Below, one piece after another: positions 41,222 through 52,687 of a DNA stretch of 64,000 bases. Within the stretch, counting starts at the first letter, position 1, and each line of letters starts with the position of its first letter. The position numbers were made by a program, and so were the translations under genes. Origin of the DNA: Mycobacterium spongiae. GTDB lineage: Bacteria > Actinomycetota > Actinomycetes > Mycobacteriales > Mycobacteriaceae. The stretch spans positions 2,232,001 to 2,296,000 of the forward strand of contig NZ_CP046600.1 in the NCBI RefSeq assembly GCF_018278905.1. The letters are read 5' to 3'. The notes beneath the pieces were generated by a model. It was not told where the DNA came from and ran no database searches. It saw nothing but the letters and a program-made list of their open reading frames with translations.

Positions 41222-42168
41222 TGCCGCAACTTTCTGCCGGTGAGGTCCAGGAACACGTCTTCGAGGCTGCGCCGCTCGACCCGCACGTCGGTGGCCAGCA
41301 CGTCGATCTGGGCGCACCACGCCGTGACAGTCGCCAGCACCTGCGGGTCCACCGGCCCTTCGACCAGGTATTCGCCCGGCGTCACTTCGGTGGCCCGGTA
41401 CTGCTCCGGCAAGGCAGCGGACAACCGGGACAGGTCGAGCCGGGGTGGCGCGGTGAACCTCACTTGGTCTTTCGCGCCACTGCGCATCAATTCAGTCGGT
41501 GTTCCCGCGGCCACGGTCACCCCGTGGTCGATGATGACGAGCTGATCGGCCAGTTCCTCGGCCTCCTTGAGTTGATGGGTGGTCAGCACCACCGTGACCC
41601 CGTCTCGGCGCAGCACATCGATCAATTCCCACACCAATAGCCGCGCGTGAGCATCCATCCCCGCCGTCGGCTCGTCGAGAAACACCAGTTCAGGACGTCC
41701 GACTAGGGCGCACGCCAAGGCGAGCCGTTGCTGCTGTCCGCCGGAGAGCCGTCGATACGTGGTCCGGGCTGCCTCGGTCAGGCCCAGCGTGTCCAATAGC
41801 CACTGTGGATCCAAAGGGTCGGCGGCGTAGGCAGCCACCAGGTTGAGCATTTCGCCGGCGCGCGCCGCCGGGTACCCGCCGCCCCCCTGCAACATCACGC
41901 CGATGCGCGCGCGCAGCCTTGCGTTGTCGATGATCGGGTCGAGGCCGAGCACCTCGATCGTGCCGGCGTCCGGCCGGACGAAGCCCTCGCACATCTCGAC
42001 GGTGGTCGTCTTTCCGGCGCCGTTGGGGCCGAGCAGAGCCACTACCTGCGCGGCATGGACGTCGAGGTCGAGGTTGGAGACCGCCGCGAGTGTCCCGTAG
42101 TTCTTAGCTACCCCGCGCAGCCGCACTACTACCGGGGGCTCGGCGGGGACCTTTGGGGCCGGGGTCAC
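41218..42168 (-). CDS. ABC transporter ATP-binding protein
   Basis: 316 aa; the GTG start overlaps the mptB stop (GTGA). Walker A GPNGAGKTTT near residue 47, Q-loop VMLQGGG, signature LSGGQQQRLALA near 145, Walker B LVFLDEPTAGMD, and H-loop VVLTTHQ. A C-terminal extension of about 80 residues after the ATPase core is typical of drug-exporter type (DrrA-like) subunits. Works with the downstream permease. Coupled translation from mptB through to the permease suggests one operon. Confidence 0.93.
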   Translation of the reverse strand: MTPAPKVPAEPPVVVRLRGVAKNYGTLAAVSNLDLDVHAAQVVALLGPNGAGKTTTVEMCEGFVRPDAGTIEVLGLDPIIDNARLRARIGVMLQGGGGYPAARAGEMLNLVAAYAADPLDPQWLLDTLGLTEAARTTYRRLSGGQQQRLALACALVGRPELVFLDEPTAGMDAHARLLVWELIDVLRRDGVTVVLTTHQLKEAEELADQLVIIDHGVTVAAGTPTELMRSGAKDQVRFTAPPRLDLSRLSAALPEQYRATEVTPGEYLVEGPVDPQVLATVTAWCAQIDVLATDVRVERRSLEDVFLDLTGRKLRQ

Positions 42169-43952
42169 GTGGAATCAGCGTAGGCGCCGGGCGACGCGGT
42201 CGGCTCGCGGGTCGCCGCGGTCGCCGAAGAAGTCGGCGGGTCCGGCGCATCCTCCGCGACCACGTGCTGATCCGGTTCGCTGTTCTCGATCGGCAGTCCC
42301 GGTAGTCGCAGCCACGGCAGGCGGGTGAATGTCAGCGCGATGAGTACCACCACGATGGCGGCGCTGGCGATGGTTGCATCCACAATCTGGAACATCGCGA
42401 AGCGGTCGCCGTTTGCGGTCGGACCGAAGATGCCCACGATGAGGGTGACGATGATTGCCGCTACGCGGAATCCCGTGCGTGTCGCCCATGCCGCCAGCGG
42501 AATGATGGCCCACAAGAGGTACCACGGTTGCACGACCGGGAACAGCAGCACCGTGACCGCCAACGCGACGCCGAGTCCGCCGACAGGGTGCAATCGACCA
42601 CGCAACACGGCAAGTAGCAGCCAGCACACCATCACCATGATGATCAGCACGCCGATGGCACGGGTCAGTGACAGCACCGCGGTAGTGTGATCGCCCAGGC
42701 CCAGCAGAATGCCGACTTGTCCGGTGCCCAGGGCGAGCAGCGTCGGTGGCGACATCCAGCTGCGGACCACGTTGGCGGTGCCCAGGGTGAACATCCAGCC
42801 GAATCCAAGCCCACTGGCCCAGCCAACGACCGCCATCACGGTCAGTGACAACGCCGCCATCGAAGTGCCGGCCAGCAACAGCGCGCGCAGGGTGCCGCCC
42901 CAGCGGTTGGCCAGGGCCATGGTGACAAAGCCCATGGCCAGCAGGGATGGCAGCTTCACTTGCGATGACAGCGTGATCAGGATCGACCCCAGCAGCAGCA
43001 TGCCGAGTGGTTCCCAGTCCGGGCAGAACCTGATGACTCGGCCGCCTTCTGTCCCTTTGGCCCTTCTGGTCGCCAAGCGGGGCCACCAGGAGTTGGGTTT
43101 CAGGTGTTTCATGTCGCTGATATCCAGGCCGCGCAGCGCGAATTCCGTGCCGGTCAGCATCAGCCCGAGCATCAGAGCTTCGTTATGAATGCCGGCAACC
43201 AGGTGCATGATGAGGAGCGGATTGGCCGCGCCCAGCCACAATGCGCTGACTTCGGCGACACCGCACCGACGAGCCAGTCGCGGGGTCGCCCACACAATCA
43301 GTGCCACGCCGACCAACACCACGGCGCGGTGACAGAGCACCGCGGCAACGATGTTCTCCCCGGTTAGCGATGAGATTCCGCGTCCAAGCCACAAGAACAA
43401 CGGACCGTACGGCGCCGGCGTCTCTCGCCACAGGCTGGGAACCGACAGCGTGAATACGTGGCCGAGGCCTAGGCCAGACGCCGGCCCCACCTGATAGGGG
43501 TCCAGCCCCTCCCGCGATATCTGGCTCTGGGCCAGGTAGGAGTAGACATCCTTGCTGTACATCGGTGGCGCTATCAGCAGCGGCAGGATCCACAGCAGCA
43601 GGGTGCGGTCGAGTTCGCCGCGTGACATCCGCCTCTCGCCCAGCGTGAACCGGCCGAGCATCAACCAAGCCAGCGCCATCATGACTGCCCCGGTTGTGGT
43701 CATCGTCAGTGACACCGTCTGGATTCGCGACGGCAGGTTGAGCAGTCGAACCCCGAATGTGGGGTCCTGGACCACCGGTCTCGCCCCGGCGCCGAGTGCG
43801 CCGATCGCCATCAGCACGGTGCCGGTGGCACCGAAGATGCGAGTGCGCGCAAGAGCGGTGAGCTCGGTAGTGTTCAGCGGCGATCCCACCGCTTGCTCGT
43901 CGCCATGCAAGCTGGCGATCGACGAGCTCAGCGTGTGGTGGCGGGCTGCCAT
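42165..43952 (-). CDS. mptB: Alpha-(1->6) mannosyltransferase (GT-C family)
   Basis: 595 aa from ATG 43952 (a GTG just before gives 596). A polytopic protein with about 12-13 hydrophobic segments. The first extracytoplasmic loop carries LIAPPMYSKDVYSYLAQ, the acidic DxY-type motif expected of GT-C enzymes using polyprenyl-phosphate mannose. By position and length it corresponds to Rv1459c, which starts the alpha-1,6-mannan core of lipomannan and lipoarabinomannan in corynebacteria and acts with other mannosyltransferases in mycobacteria. Divergent from sufR. Confidence 0.93.
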   Translation of the reverse strand: MAARHHTLSSSIASLHGDEQAVGSPLNTTELTALARTRIFGATGTVLMAIGALGAGARPVVQDPTFGVRLLNLPSRIQTVSLTMTTTGAVMMALAWLMLGRFTLGERRMSRGELDRTLLLWILPLLIAPPMYSKDVYSYLAQSQISREGLDPYQVGPASGLGLGHVFTLSVPSLWRETPAPYGPLFLWLGRGISSLTGENIVAAVLCHRAVVLVGVALIVWATPRLARRCGVAEVSALWLGAANPLLIMHLVAGIHNEALMLGLMLTGTEFALRGLDISDMKHLKPNSWWPRLATRRAKGTEGGRVIRFCPDWEPLGMLLLGSILITLSSQVKLPSLLAMGFVTMALANRWGGTLRALLLAGTSMAALSLTVMAVVGWASGLGFGWMFTLGTANVVRSWMSPPTLLALGTGQVGILLGLGDHTTAVLSLTRAIGVLIIMVMVCWLLLAVLRGRLHPVGGLGVALAVTVLLFPVVQPWYLLWAIIPLAAWATRTGFRVAAIIVTLIVGIFGPTANGDRFAMFQIVDATIASAAIVVVLIALTFTRLPWLRLPGLPIENSEPDQHVVAEDAPDPPTSSATAATREPTASPGAYADST

Positions 43953-43965
43953 CACAGCAGCCTAG

Positions 43966-44097
43966 CCCCGGCGACGAGGCGGGCCGCGCTAAGCGGCCCG
44001 GTAAGGAGTGGGGCCATAGTGCGGCGCCCCGGCGACGAGGCGGGCCGCGTCAAGCGGCCCGCTAAGGAGCGGGGCGGGAGTGCGGCCCCCGGCGACG
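43966..44097. repeat. 61-bp tandem repeat between mptB and sufR
   Basis: Units begin with CCCCGGCGACG at 43966, 44027 and (partial) 44087, so about 2.1 copies. Each contains GCGGGCCGCG, then AAGCGGCCCG, an inverted repeat able to form a GC-rich hairpin, followed by TAAGGAG. The repeat lies in the divergent promoter region, 14 bp from the mptB start. Confidence 0.8.
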
Positions 44098-44160
44098 TGT
44101 GTGACCAGTGCGACTCCAGATAGTGGGCACGCCCACTGGACCGATTCTCGGAATTGCGTC

Positions 44161-44175
44161 ACACTGGTGTTGTGA
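44161..44175 (+). promoter_or_regulatory. SufR operator overlapping the sufR start codon
   Basis: ACACT-GGTGT-TGTGA exactly fits the ACACT-N5-TGTGA inverted repeat that I recall as the SufR binding site in M. tuberculosis. The GTG start of sufR (44172) is inside the right arm, so bound SufR would cover the transcript start and shut off the whole suf operon. Confidence 0.8.
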
Positions 44176-44915
44176 AAATCCAATCCGAGCTGGCTGCAGC
44201 CCCTGCAGCCCCCGCGGCCGGGTCGGATGGGCACACCCGCCGGGCCATCGTGCGGTTGCTGTTGGAGTCGGGGTCGATCACGGCCGGTGAGATCGGTGAT
44301 CGGCTGGGACTTTCGGCCGCCGGCGTGCGGCGCCATCTCGATGCGCTGCGCGAGGCGGGCGACGCCGAATCCGCGCCAGCCGCGTCATGGCAGCACGTGG
44401 GACGCGGGCGGCCGGCTAAGCGCTACCGGCTGACCACGGCGGGCCGGGCGAAGCTCGAGCATTCCTACGACGACTTGGCGTCGGCAGCAATGCGCCAGCT
44501 GCGGGAAATCGGCGGTGAGGATGCCGTGCGGACATTCGCCCGGCGGCGCATCGACGCGATCTTGGCCGATGTCGAGGCAGCCGATAGCGACAACGACGCC
44601 GCTCTGGAGGCGGCCGCCGACCGCATCGCCACCGCCCTCACCAAAGCCGGCTACGTCGCCACCACCACCCGGGTGGGCGGGCCAATCCACGGTGTGCAAA
44701 TCTGCCAGCATCATTGCCCGGTATCTCATGTCGCCGAGGAATTCCCGGAGTTGTGTGAAGCCGAGCAACAGGCCATGGCCGAGGTGCTGGGCACCCATGT
44801 CCAGCGGTTGGCAACGATCGTCAACGGCGACTGTGCATGTACCACGCACGTACCCCTAACGCTGGCGCCCAGCCCGCGTCCACCCGCTACGAGCACCGAA
44901 GGAGCGTCTACATGA
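44172..44915 (+). CDS. sufR: Iron-sulfur sensing transcriptional repressor SufR
   Basis: 247 aa from the GTG at 44172; an in-frame TTG 18 bp earlier is an alternative. N-terminal winged helix ([44 protein letters not shown]). The C-terminal half has Cys178, Cys182 (CQHHC), Cys195 (ELCEAE), and Cys221/223 (GDCAC); three of these ligate an Fe-S cluster in the SufR family. With cluster bound it represses the suf operon; loss of the cluster by iron limitation, oxidants or NO relieves repression. Its stop overlaps the sufB start (ATGA). Confidence 0.95.
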   Translation: MKIQSELAAAPAAPAAGSDGHTRRAIVRLLLESGSITAGEIGDRLGLSAAGVRRHLDALREAGDAESAPAASWQHVGRGRPAKRYRLTTAGRAKLEHSYDDLASAAMRQLREIGGEDAVRTFARRRIDAILADVEAADSDNDAALEAAADRIATALTKAGYVATTTRVGGPIHGVQICQHHCPVSHVAEEFPELCEAEQQAMAEVLGTHVQRLATIVNGDCACTTHVPLTLAPSPRPPATSTEGAST

Positions 44916-46366
44916 CACTTACGCCCGAAGTCACCAGTGCATCGGGGATTGCCGAGCCGTTGGACCAGCAGGAGACGATCGACTCCCTGGGTAGGTACGG
45001 GTATGGCTGGGCGGACTCCGATGTTGCCGGGGCCGGCGCGCAACGCGGGCTCTCCGAAGAGGTTGTCCGCGACATCTCTGCGAAGAAGGATGAGCCAGAG
45101 TGGATGCTGGAGCGCCGGCTGAAGGCGCTGCGCATCTTCGAGCGCAAGCCCATGCCGCTGTGGGGCTCTGACCTGGCGGGCATCGACTTCGACAACATCA
45201 AGTACTTCGTGCGCTCCACCGAAAAGCAGGCCGCGAGCTGGGATGATTTGCCGGAGGACATCCGGAATACGTACGACAGGCTGGGAATTCCCGAGGCGGA
45301 AAAACAGCGTCTGGTTGCCGGCGTCGCGGCGCAATACGAGAGCGAAGTTGTCTATCACCAGATCAGAGAGGATTTGGAGTCCCAAGGAGTCATCTTCCTG
45401 GACACTGATACTGGGTTGCGTGAGCACCCGGATATCTTCAAGGAGAATTTTGGGACAGTAATCCCTGCTGGCGACAACAAGTTCTCGGCATTGAACACCG
45501 CGGTCTGGAGTGGGGGTAGCTTCATCTACGTCCCGCCCGGTGTTCACGTCGATATCCCGCTGCAAGCCTATTTCCGGATCAACACCGAGAACATGGGTCA
45601 GTTCGAGCGGACGCTGATCATCGCTGACGAAGGCTCGTACGTGCACTACGTTGAAGGTTGCACGGCACCGATCTACAAGTCGGATTCACTGCACTCAGCG
45701 GTGGTCGAGATCATCGTGAAACCGCATGCACGCGTTCGCTATACGACCATCCAGAACTGGTCGAACAACGTCTACAACTTGGTCACCAAGCGCGCGCGCG
45801 CCGAAGCCGGCGCCACCATGGAGTGGATCGACGGCAACATCGGGTCCAAGGTGACGATGAAGTATCCGGCAGTCTGGATGACCGGAGAGCACGCCAAGGG
45901 AGAAGTGCTGTCGGTGGCATTCGCCGGCGAAGATCAGCACCAAGACGCTGGCGCCAAAATGCTGCACCTGGCACCGAATACCTCGAGCAACATTGTGTCC
46001 AAGTCCGTTGCCCGTGGCGGGGGCCGCACTTCCTACCGCGGCCTGGTGCAGATCAACAAGGGTGCACAAGGGTCGCGGTCCAGCGTGAAATGCGATGCGC
46101 TGCTGGTCGATACGGTCAGCCGCAGCGACACCTATCCTTACGTCGACATCCGCGAGGACGACGTCACGATGGGGCATGAGGCCACCGTGTCGAAGGTCAG
46201 CGAGAACCAGCTTTTCTACCTGATGAGTCGCGGGCTGACTGAGGACGAAGCGATGGCAATGGTAGTGCGCGGATTCGTCGAGCCCATCGCTAAGGAACTG
46301 CCGATGGAATATGCGTTAGAGCTCAACCGGTTGATCGAGCTGCAGATGGAGGGTGCGGTCGGATGA
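44912..46366 (+). CDS. sufB: Fe-S cluster scaffold protein SufB, without intein
   Basis: 484 aa from ATG 44912 with GAAGGAG upstream. A continuous beta-helix scaffold protein: the segment [15 protein letters not shown] (Cys250) and [18 protein letters not shown] (Cys394) are uninterrupted. M. tuberculosis SufB is about 846 aa because of an intein of about 359 residues near residue 252, as I recall; here the extein is intact and needs no splicing. Forms the SufBC2D complex with SufD and SufC, on which nascent clusters are built from SufS/SufU sulfur. Confidence 0.97.
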   Translation: MTLTPEVTSASGIAEPLDQQETIDSLGRYGYGWADSDVAGAGAQRGLSEEVVRDISAKKDEPEWMLERRLKALRIFERKPMPLWGSDLAGIDFDNIKYFVRSTEKQAASWDDLPEDIRNTYDRLGIPEAEKQRLVAGVAAQYESEVVYHQIREDLESQGVIFLDTDTGLREHPDIFKENFGTVIPAGDNKFSALNTAVWSGGSFIYVPPGVHVDIPLQAYFRINTENMGQFERTLIIADEGSYVHYVEGCTAPIYKSDSLHSAVVEIIVKPHARVRYTTIQNWSNNVYNLVTKRARAEAGATMEWIDGNIGSKVTMKYPAVWMTGEHAKGEVLSVAFAGEDQHQDAGAKMLHLAPNTSSNIVSKSVARGGGRTSYRGLVQINKGAQGSRSSVKCDALLVDTVSRSDTYPYVDIREDDVTMGHEATVSKVSENQLFYLMSRGLTEDEAMAMVVRGFVEPIAKELPMEYALELNRLIELQMEGAVG

Positions 46367-47558
46367 CCGCTCAGGACGTGACAGCAGCCGTCGAAGGGAG
46401 TGCACCGAACAAGGGAGAGCAGTTCGCCTCCTTCGACGTGGATGCTTTCGAGGTTCCCCACGGTCGCGACGAAATCTGGCGGTTCACCCCGTTGCGGCGG
46501 TTGCGTGGTCTGCACGACGGTTCGGCTGGGGCTTCCGGCAGCGCTTCGATCACCGTCAGCGAGCAGCCCGGCGTAGCCGTGGACAGAGCTCGCCGCGGCG
46601 AGGCGCGCCTTGGTCAGGGGGGCACTCCCGCTGACCGTGTTGCCGCGCAGGCCTTTTCGTCGTTCAATTCCGCCACACTGGTTACGGTTGCACGGGACAC
46701 ACAGATCGCCGAGCCAGTGAACATCGCTGTCGCAGGGCCCGGCGCGGGCGCGGTAGCCTACGGGCACTTGCAGATCCGAGTCGAGGAGCTAAGCGAAGCG
46801 GTCGTGGTCGTCGACAACCGAGGCAGCGGAACCTACGCGGACAACGTCGAGTTCGTCGTCGACGACGCCGCCCGGCTCACCGTTGTGTGGATCGCCGACT
46901 GGGCCGACGACGCGGTGCACCTGAGCGCCCACCATGCGCGATTGGGTAAAGATGCGACGCTGCGGCATGTGACCGTGACGCTGGGCGGCGAAGTGGTCCG
47001 GATGTCAGCGAACGTGCGGTTCTGTGCCCCGGGTGGCGACGCTCAACTCCTCGGCCTGTACTTCGCCGACGATGGCCAGCACCTCGAGTCGCGGTTGCTG
47101 GTCGACCACGCCGAGCCCGACTGCAGATCCAACGTGCTGTACAAGGGTGCGCTGCAGGGTGATCCAGCTTCATCACTGCCCGACGCGCACACCGTTTGGG
47201 TTGGCGATGTCCTCATCCGTGCGAAGGCCACCGGCACCGACACCTTCGAGGTGAACCGCAATCTGGTGCTCACCGACGGCGCGCGCGCCGACTCGGTGCC
47301 CAACCTGGAGATCGAAACGGGGGAGATTGCCGGGGCTGGACACGCCAGTGCAACCGGCCGTTTCGATGACGAGCAGTTGTTCTACCTCCGCTCCCGGGGT
47401 ATCCCGGAAGAGCAGGCGCGCAGGCTGGTGGTGCGCGGCTTCTTCGGCGAGATCATTTCCAAGATCGCCGTACCCGAGGTGCGTGAGCGCCTGACCGCAG
47501 CCATCGAACACGAATTGGAAATCTCAGAATCAAAGGCAACGGAGAAGACGACAGTCAC

Positions 47559-47562
<4 letters not shown>
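46363..47562 (+). CDS. sufD: Fe-S cluster assembly protein SufD
   Basis: 399 aa, ATG overlapping the sufB stop. Paralogue of SufB. The C-terminal half carries the conserved [21 protein letters not shown], the [21 protein letters not shown] stretch with its conserved His, and [16 protein letters not shown] ending ([16 protein letters not shown]). Pairs with SufB and binds a SufC monomer; the interface is the site of iron entry in studied systems. Followed by sufC with a 4-bp ATGA overlap. Confidence 0.95.
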
Positions 47563-49606
<2,044 letters not shown>

Positions 49607-49612
49607 GTTCCG

Positions 49613-50092
49613 TTGCGCCTGGAACAGATCTATCAGGACGTGATCCTCGATCACTATAAGCACCCGCAACACCGCGGTTTGCGCGAGCCGTTCGCCGCAC
49701 AGGTCTACCACGTGAACCCGGTCTGCGGCGACGAGATCACCTTGCGGGTAACCCTTTCCGCCGACGATGGCGGCATCGAGGATGTATCCTATGACGGGCA
49801 GGGATGTTCGATCAGCCAGGCCGCGACGTCGGTGCTGACTCAGCAAGTCATCGGTCAGAGCGTGCCAGAGGCCCTGAAGACCATCGCGGCGTTCACTGAA
49901 ATGGTGTCCTCGCGTGGATCGGTGCAGGGGGATGAGGATGTCCTGGGCGACGCGGTTGCGTTTGCCGGAGTAGCCAAGTATCCGGCGCGGATCAAGTGCG
50001 CGTTGCTCGGATGGATGGCGTGCAAAGACGCGCTGGCTCAAGCCAGCGGAGCCGTTGAGGAGATGAGGGATGAGCGAATCAATCGCGTCTGA
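49613..50092 (+). CDS. sufU: Zinc-dependent sulfurtransferase SufU
   Basis: 159 aa from a TTG at 49613 (LRLEQIYQDVILDHYKHPQ). Its three cysteines are visible: NPVCGDE (about residue 41), GQGCSIS (about 66) and KCALLGW (about 128), with Asp43 as the fourth zinc ligand. Has the insertion typical of SufU relative to IscU. Accepts persulfide from SufS. Its 3' end overlaps sufT by 23 bp. Confidence 0.95.
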   Translation: MRLEQIYQDVILDHYKHPQHRGLREPFAAQVYHVNPVCGDEITLRVTLSADDGGIEDVSYDGQGCSISQAATSVLTQQVIGQSVPEALKTIAAFTEMVSSRGSVQGDEDVLGDAVAFAGVAKYPARIKCALLGWMACKDALAQASGAVEEMRDERINRV

Positions 50093-50417
50093 TGAGGTGT
50101 TGCTCGCCGATCTTGAGGAGGCGATGCGTGACGTCGTCGACCCGGAGCTCGGGATCAACGTCGTCGACCTTGGGTTGGTCTATGGCCTGAACGTGCAAGA
50201 CGGCGACGAAGGAACCGTCGCGCTGATCGACATGACGTTGACGTCGGCGGCCTGTCCGCTGACCGATGTCATCGAGGACCAGTCGCGCAGCGCGTTGGTC
50301 GGCAGCGGCCTGGTCAGCGATATGCGCATCAACTGGGTCTGGAACCCGCCCTGGGGTCCGGACAAGATCACCGAAGACGGTCGCGAGCAGCTGCGCGCTC
50401 TCGGCTTCACCGTCTGA
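50070..50417 (+). CDS. sufT: SufT / MIP18-family protein (DUF59)
   Basis: 115 aa, the family length. Conserved DPELGINVVDLGLVYGL near residue 25 and TSAACPLTDVIEDQ near 60, with the single Cys that is functional in Fe-S maturation factors of this family. Begins inside sufU (ATG 50070 after GGAGATGAGGG) and ends the suf operon, facing fadE with nine bases between stops. Involved in late-stage Fe-S protein maturation. Confidence 0.94.
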   Translation: MSESIASDEVLLADLEEAMRDVVDPELGINVVDLGLVYGLNVQDGDEGTVALIDMTLTSAACPLTDVIEDQSRSALVGSGLVSDMRINWVWNPPWGPDKITEDGREQLRALGFTV

Positions 50418-50426
50418 ACGGCACTG

Positions 50427-52280
50427 TCAGAAAGCAGCTTCGGGCAGGCGCATGACCTCGTCGTCGATGGATTCGATGACAGCGCGCAGCCCGGTCAGTT
50501 TCGGCAGCATGTTCTTGGCGAAGAATGTCGCAACCGCGATCTTGCCCCGATAGAACGCGGTGTCATTGCTGCGGTCGTTCGACGGCGATTCCGTGAGCGC
50601 GGCGTGGGCGACGCCGGCCTGCACCAGCAGGAGCCAGCCGATCAACAGGTCGCCCACGGCGAGCAGGTACCGCACCGATGCCAGCCCGACCTTGTAGATG
50701 TCGGTCGGATGTTGTGCGGCCGACATCAGGTAGCCGGTGAGCGCACTCGTCATCGCCGTGACATCATCGAGCGCGGTTTGCAGGATCTCGGCTTGAGGCT
50801 TCAGCGCCGGGCTGATGTTCTCGATGGTGTGGGTCACGCGGCCCATCACGAACTGGAGTGCCTGGCCATGATCGCGGACGATCTTTCGGAAAAAGAAGTC
50901 CAGGGCCTGGATGGCTGTGGTGCCTTCGTAGAGGGAATCGATCTTGGCGTCGCGGATGTACTGCTCAATCGGGTAGTCGACCAAAAAGCCCGACCCGCCC
51001 AAGGTTTGCAGGGACTCGGTCAGAGTCTCGTAGGCTCGTTCCGAGCTCACTCCTTTGACAATAGGCAGCAGCAGATCGTCGACGCGGTGCGCCATGCCAT
51101 GGTCAGCGCCCGAAACCTGTTGTGCGACTTCGTCGTCTTGATGTGCGGCGGCATAGAGATACAGCGCCCGTAGTCCCTCGGAGTACGCCTTTTGGGTCAT
51201 CAGGCTGCGGCGCACATCCGGGTGGTGCATGATGGTGACCCGCGGTGCGGTCTTGTCGGTCATCTGGGTGATGTCGGCGCCCTGCACCCGTTCCTTGGCG
51301 TAGGCGAGCGCGTTGAGGTAGCCCGTGGACAACGTACCGGCGGCCTTGACGCCAATCGTCATGCGGGCGTGTTCGATGACGGTGAACATCTGGGCAATTC
51401 CGTTGTGCACGCCGCCGACCAGGTAGCCAACGGCCGGTACATCGGTGGCGCCAAACGTCAATTCGCAGGTCGGTGAGGACTTCAGACCCATCTTGTGTTC
51501 CAGCCCGGTGGCGTAAACCCCGTTGCGGGCGGCCAAATCCAAGGTTTCTGGGTCAAAAAGATAGTTGGGCACATAGAACAGGCTCAGCCCTTTCGTACCC
51601 GGGCCGGCGCCCTCGGGCCGCGCCAGCACGAGATGAAAGATGTTCTCTGCCGTATCGCCCACGTCGCCGCCAGAAATGAAGCGCTTGACGCCTTCGATGT
51701 GCCAGGTACCGTCGGCTTGCTCGATAGCCTTGGTGCGCCCTGCCCCGACGTCGGAGCCGGCGTCGGGTTCGGTGAGCACCATGGTCGCCTGCCAGCCGCG
51801 CTCCACACCGATCGCTGCCCACTGTCGCTGCTGCTCGTTGCCCTCGACATAGAGCGCCTGAGCCATCAACGGCCCCGTGTTGAAGAAGCAGGCCGATGGG
51901 TTAGCGCAGTAAATCATCTCGTTGACTGCCCAGGTCAGCGGCGGGGGCGCAGGCATGCCGCCGATGTCCTCGGCCAAGCCCAGCCGCCACCACCCGGCCT
52001 CTTTGATCGCCACGACCGTCTTGGCCAATTCCTCCGGCACGATGATGGTGTGTGCCTCGGGGTCGAATACCGGTGGATTGCGGTCGGCGAACCCGAAGGA
52101 GTCGGCGATCGGGCCTTCTGCCAGCCGAGCAGCTTCGGCCAGTATCGTCCGTGCCGTGTCAACGTCGAGATCGCTATAGCGGCCCGCACCGAGGACGGCG
52201 CCGAGGTTGAGAACCTCGAACAGGTTGAACTCGAGATCGCGGACGTTGGCGATGTAGTGCCCCAATGCGGTTCCCTTCAT
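50427..52280 (-). CDS. Acyl-CoA dehydrogenase (FadE15-like)
   Basis: 617 aa. Long type of acyl-CoA dehydrogenase (usual core about 380-400 residues) with N- and C-terminal extensions. FAD-binding signature [19 protein letters not shown] near residues 165-185 and [20 protein letters not shown]; further FAD region [22 protein letters not shown] and the conserved [15 protein letters not shown]. Probably catalyses the alpha,beta-dehydrogenation step of beta-oxidation. By context the counterpart of fadE15 (Rv1467c). Start ATG 52280; no partner gene in the same operon. Confidence 0.9.
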   Translation of the reverse strand: MKGTALGHYIANVRDLEFNLFEVLNLGAVLGAGRYSDLDVDTARTILAEAARLAEGPIADSFGFADRNPPVFDPEAHTIIVPEELAKTVVAIKEAGWWRLGLAEDIGGMPAPPPLTWAVNEMIYCANPSACFFNTGPLMAQALYVEGNEQQRQWAAIGVERGWQATMVLTEPDAGSDVGAGRTKAIEQADGTWHIEGVKRFISGGDVGDTAENIFHLVLARPEGAGPGTKGLSLFYVPNYLFDPETLDLAARNGVYATGLEHKMGLKSSPTCELTFGATDVPAVGYLVGGVHNGIAQMFTVIEHARMTIGVKAAGTLSTGYLNALAYAKERVQGADITQMTDKTAPRVTIMHHPDVRRSLMTQKAYSEGLRALYLYAAAHQDDEVAQQVSGADHGMAHRVDDLLLPIVKGVSSERAYETLTESLQTLGGSGFLVDYPIEQYIRDAKIDSLYEGTTAIQALDFFFRKIVRDHGQALQFVMGRVTHTIENISPALKPQAEILQTALDDVTAMTSALTGYLMSAAQHPTDIYKVGLASVRYLLAVGDLLIGWLLLVQAGVAHAALTESPSNDRSNDTAFYRGKIAVATFFAKNMLPKLTGLRAVIESIDDEVMRLPEAAF

Positions 52281-52687
52281 TCCGGCCGATCAGCCGTCAA
52301 GTCTGGCCGACGTCGGAAAACGTACGCAACCGTAACCTGGCTGGGGCGCGGGTGCCGGTGGCATTCGACGCTGCTCCACCGCGCAGGGGTGCGCAAGGGT
52401 GCGCAAGGGTGCGTAAGGGTGATTGTCGCAACCGGGTCAAGATAGGCAAACGAGTTAGCTAAGTCGGCGCGAAAAATGCGTCTCGGCGGCCTCGAGCCGG
52501 CGTGGGTCGGCGAGCCCCGCAGTTCGGTATCGGCGCCTCACCAGGCCTGCAGGACTGCTTCCGCTTACCTTGTGCCAGATGCTAATTCAATTACATACCG
52601 AAATAGAACCGAGATATACCCCGACGTCTCCATCTATAAACTTGGCTCGTCCTTGGTCGAAACCAACCCCTTTGCGAGGTCGCCGGC
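52281..52687. other. Divergent intergenic region, fadE / ctpD
   Basis: 407 bp where H37Rv has a PE_PGRS gene (Rv1468c), absent here. Contents: a 10-bp tandem repeat (52381-52420) and, from 52560 to 52660, an AT-rich patch (CTAATTCAATTACATACCG, CTATAAACTTGG) that probably holds the ctpD promoter. No gene is supported. Confidence 0.55.
52381..52420. repeat. Four 10-bp tandem repeats
   Basis: GCGCAGGGGT, GCGCAAGGGT, GCGCAAGGGT, GCGTAAGGGT in direct tandem. Copy number is likely to vary by slippage. No known regulatory role. Confidence 0.8.
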
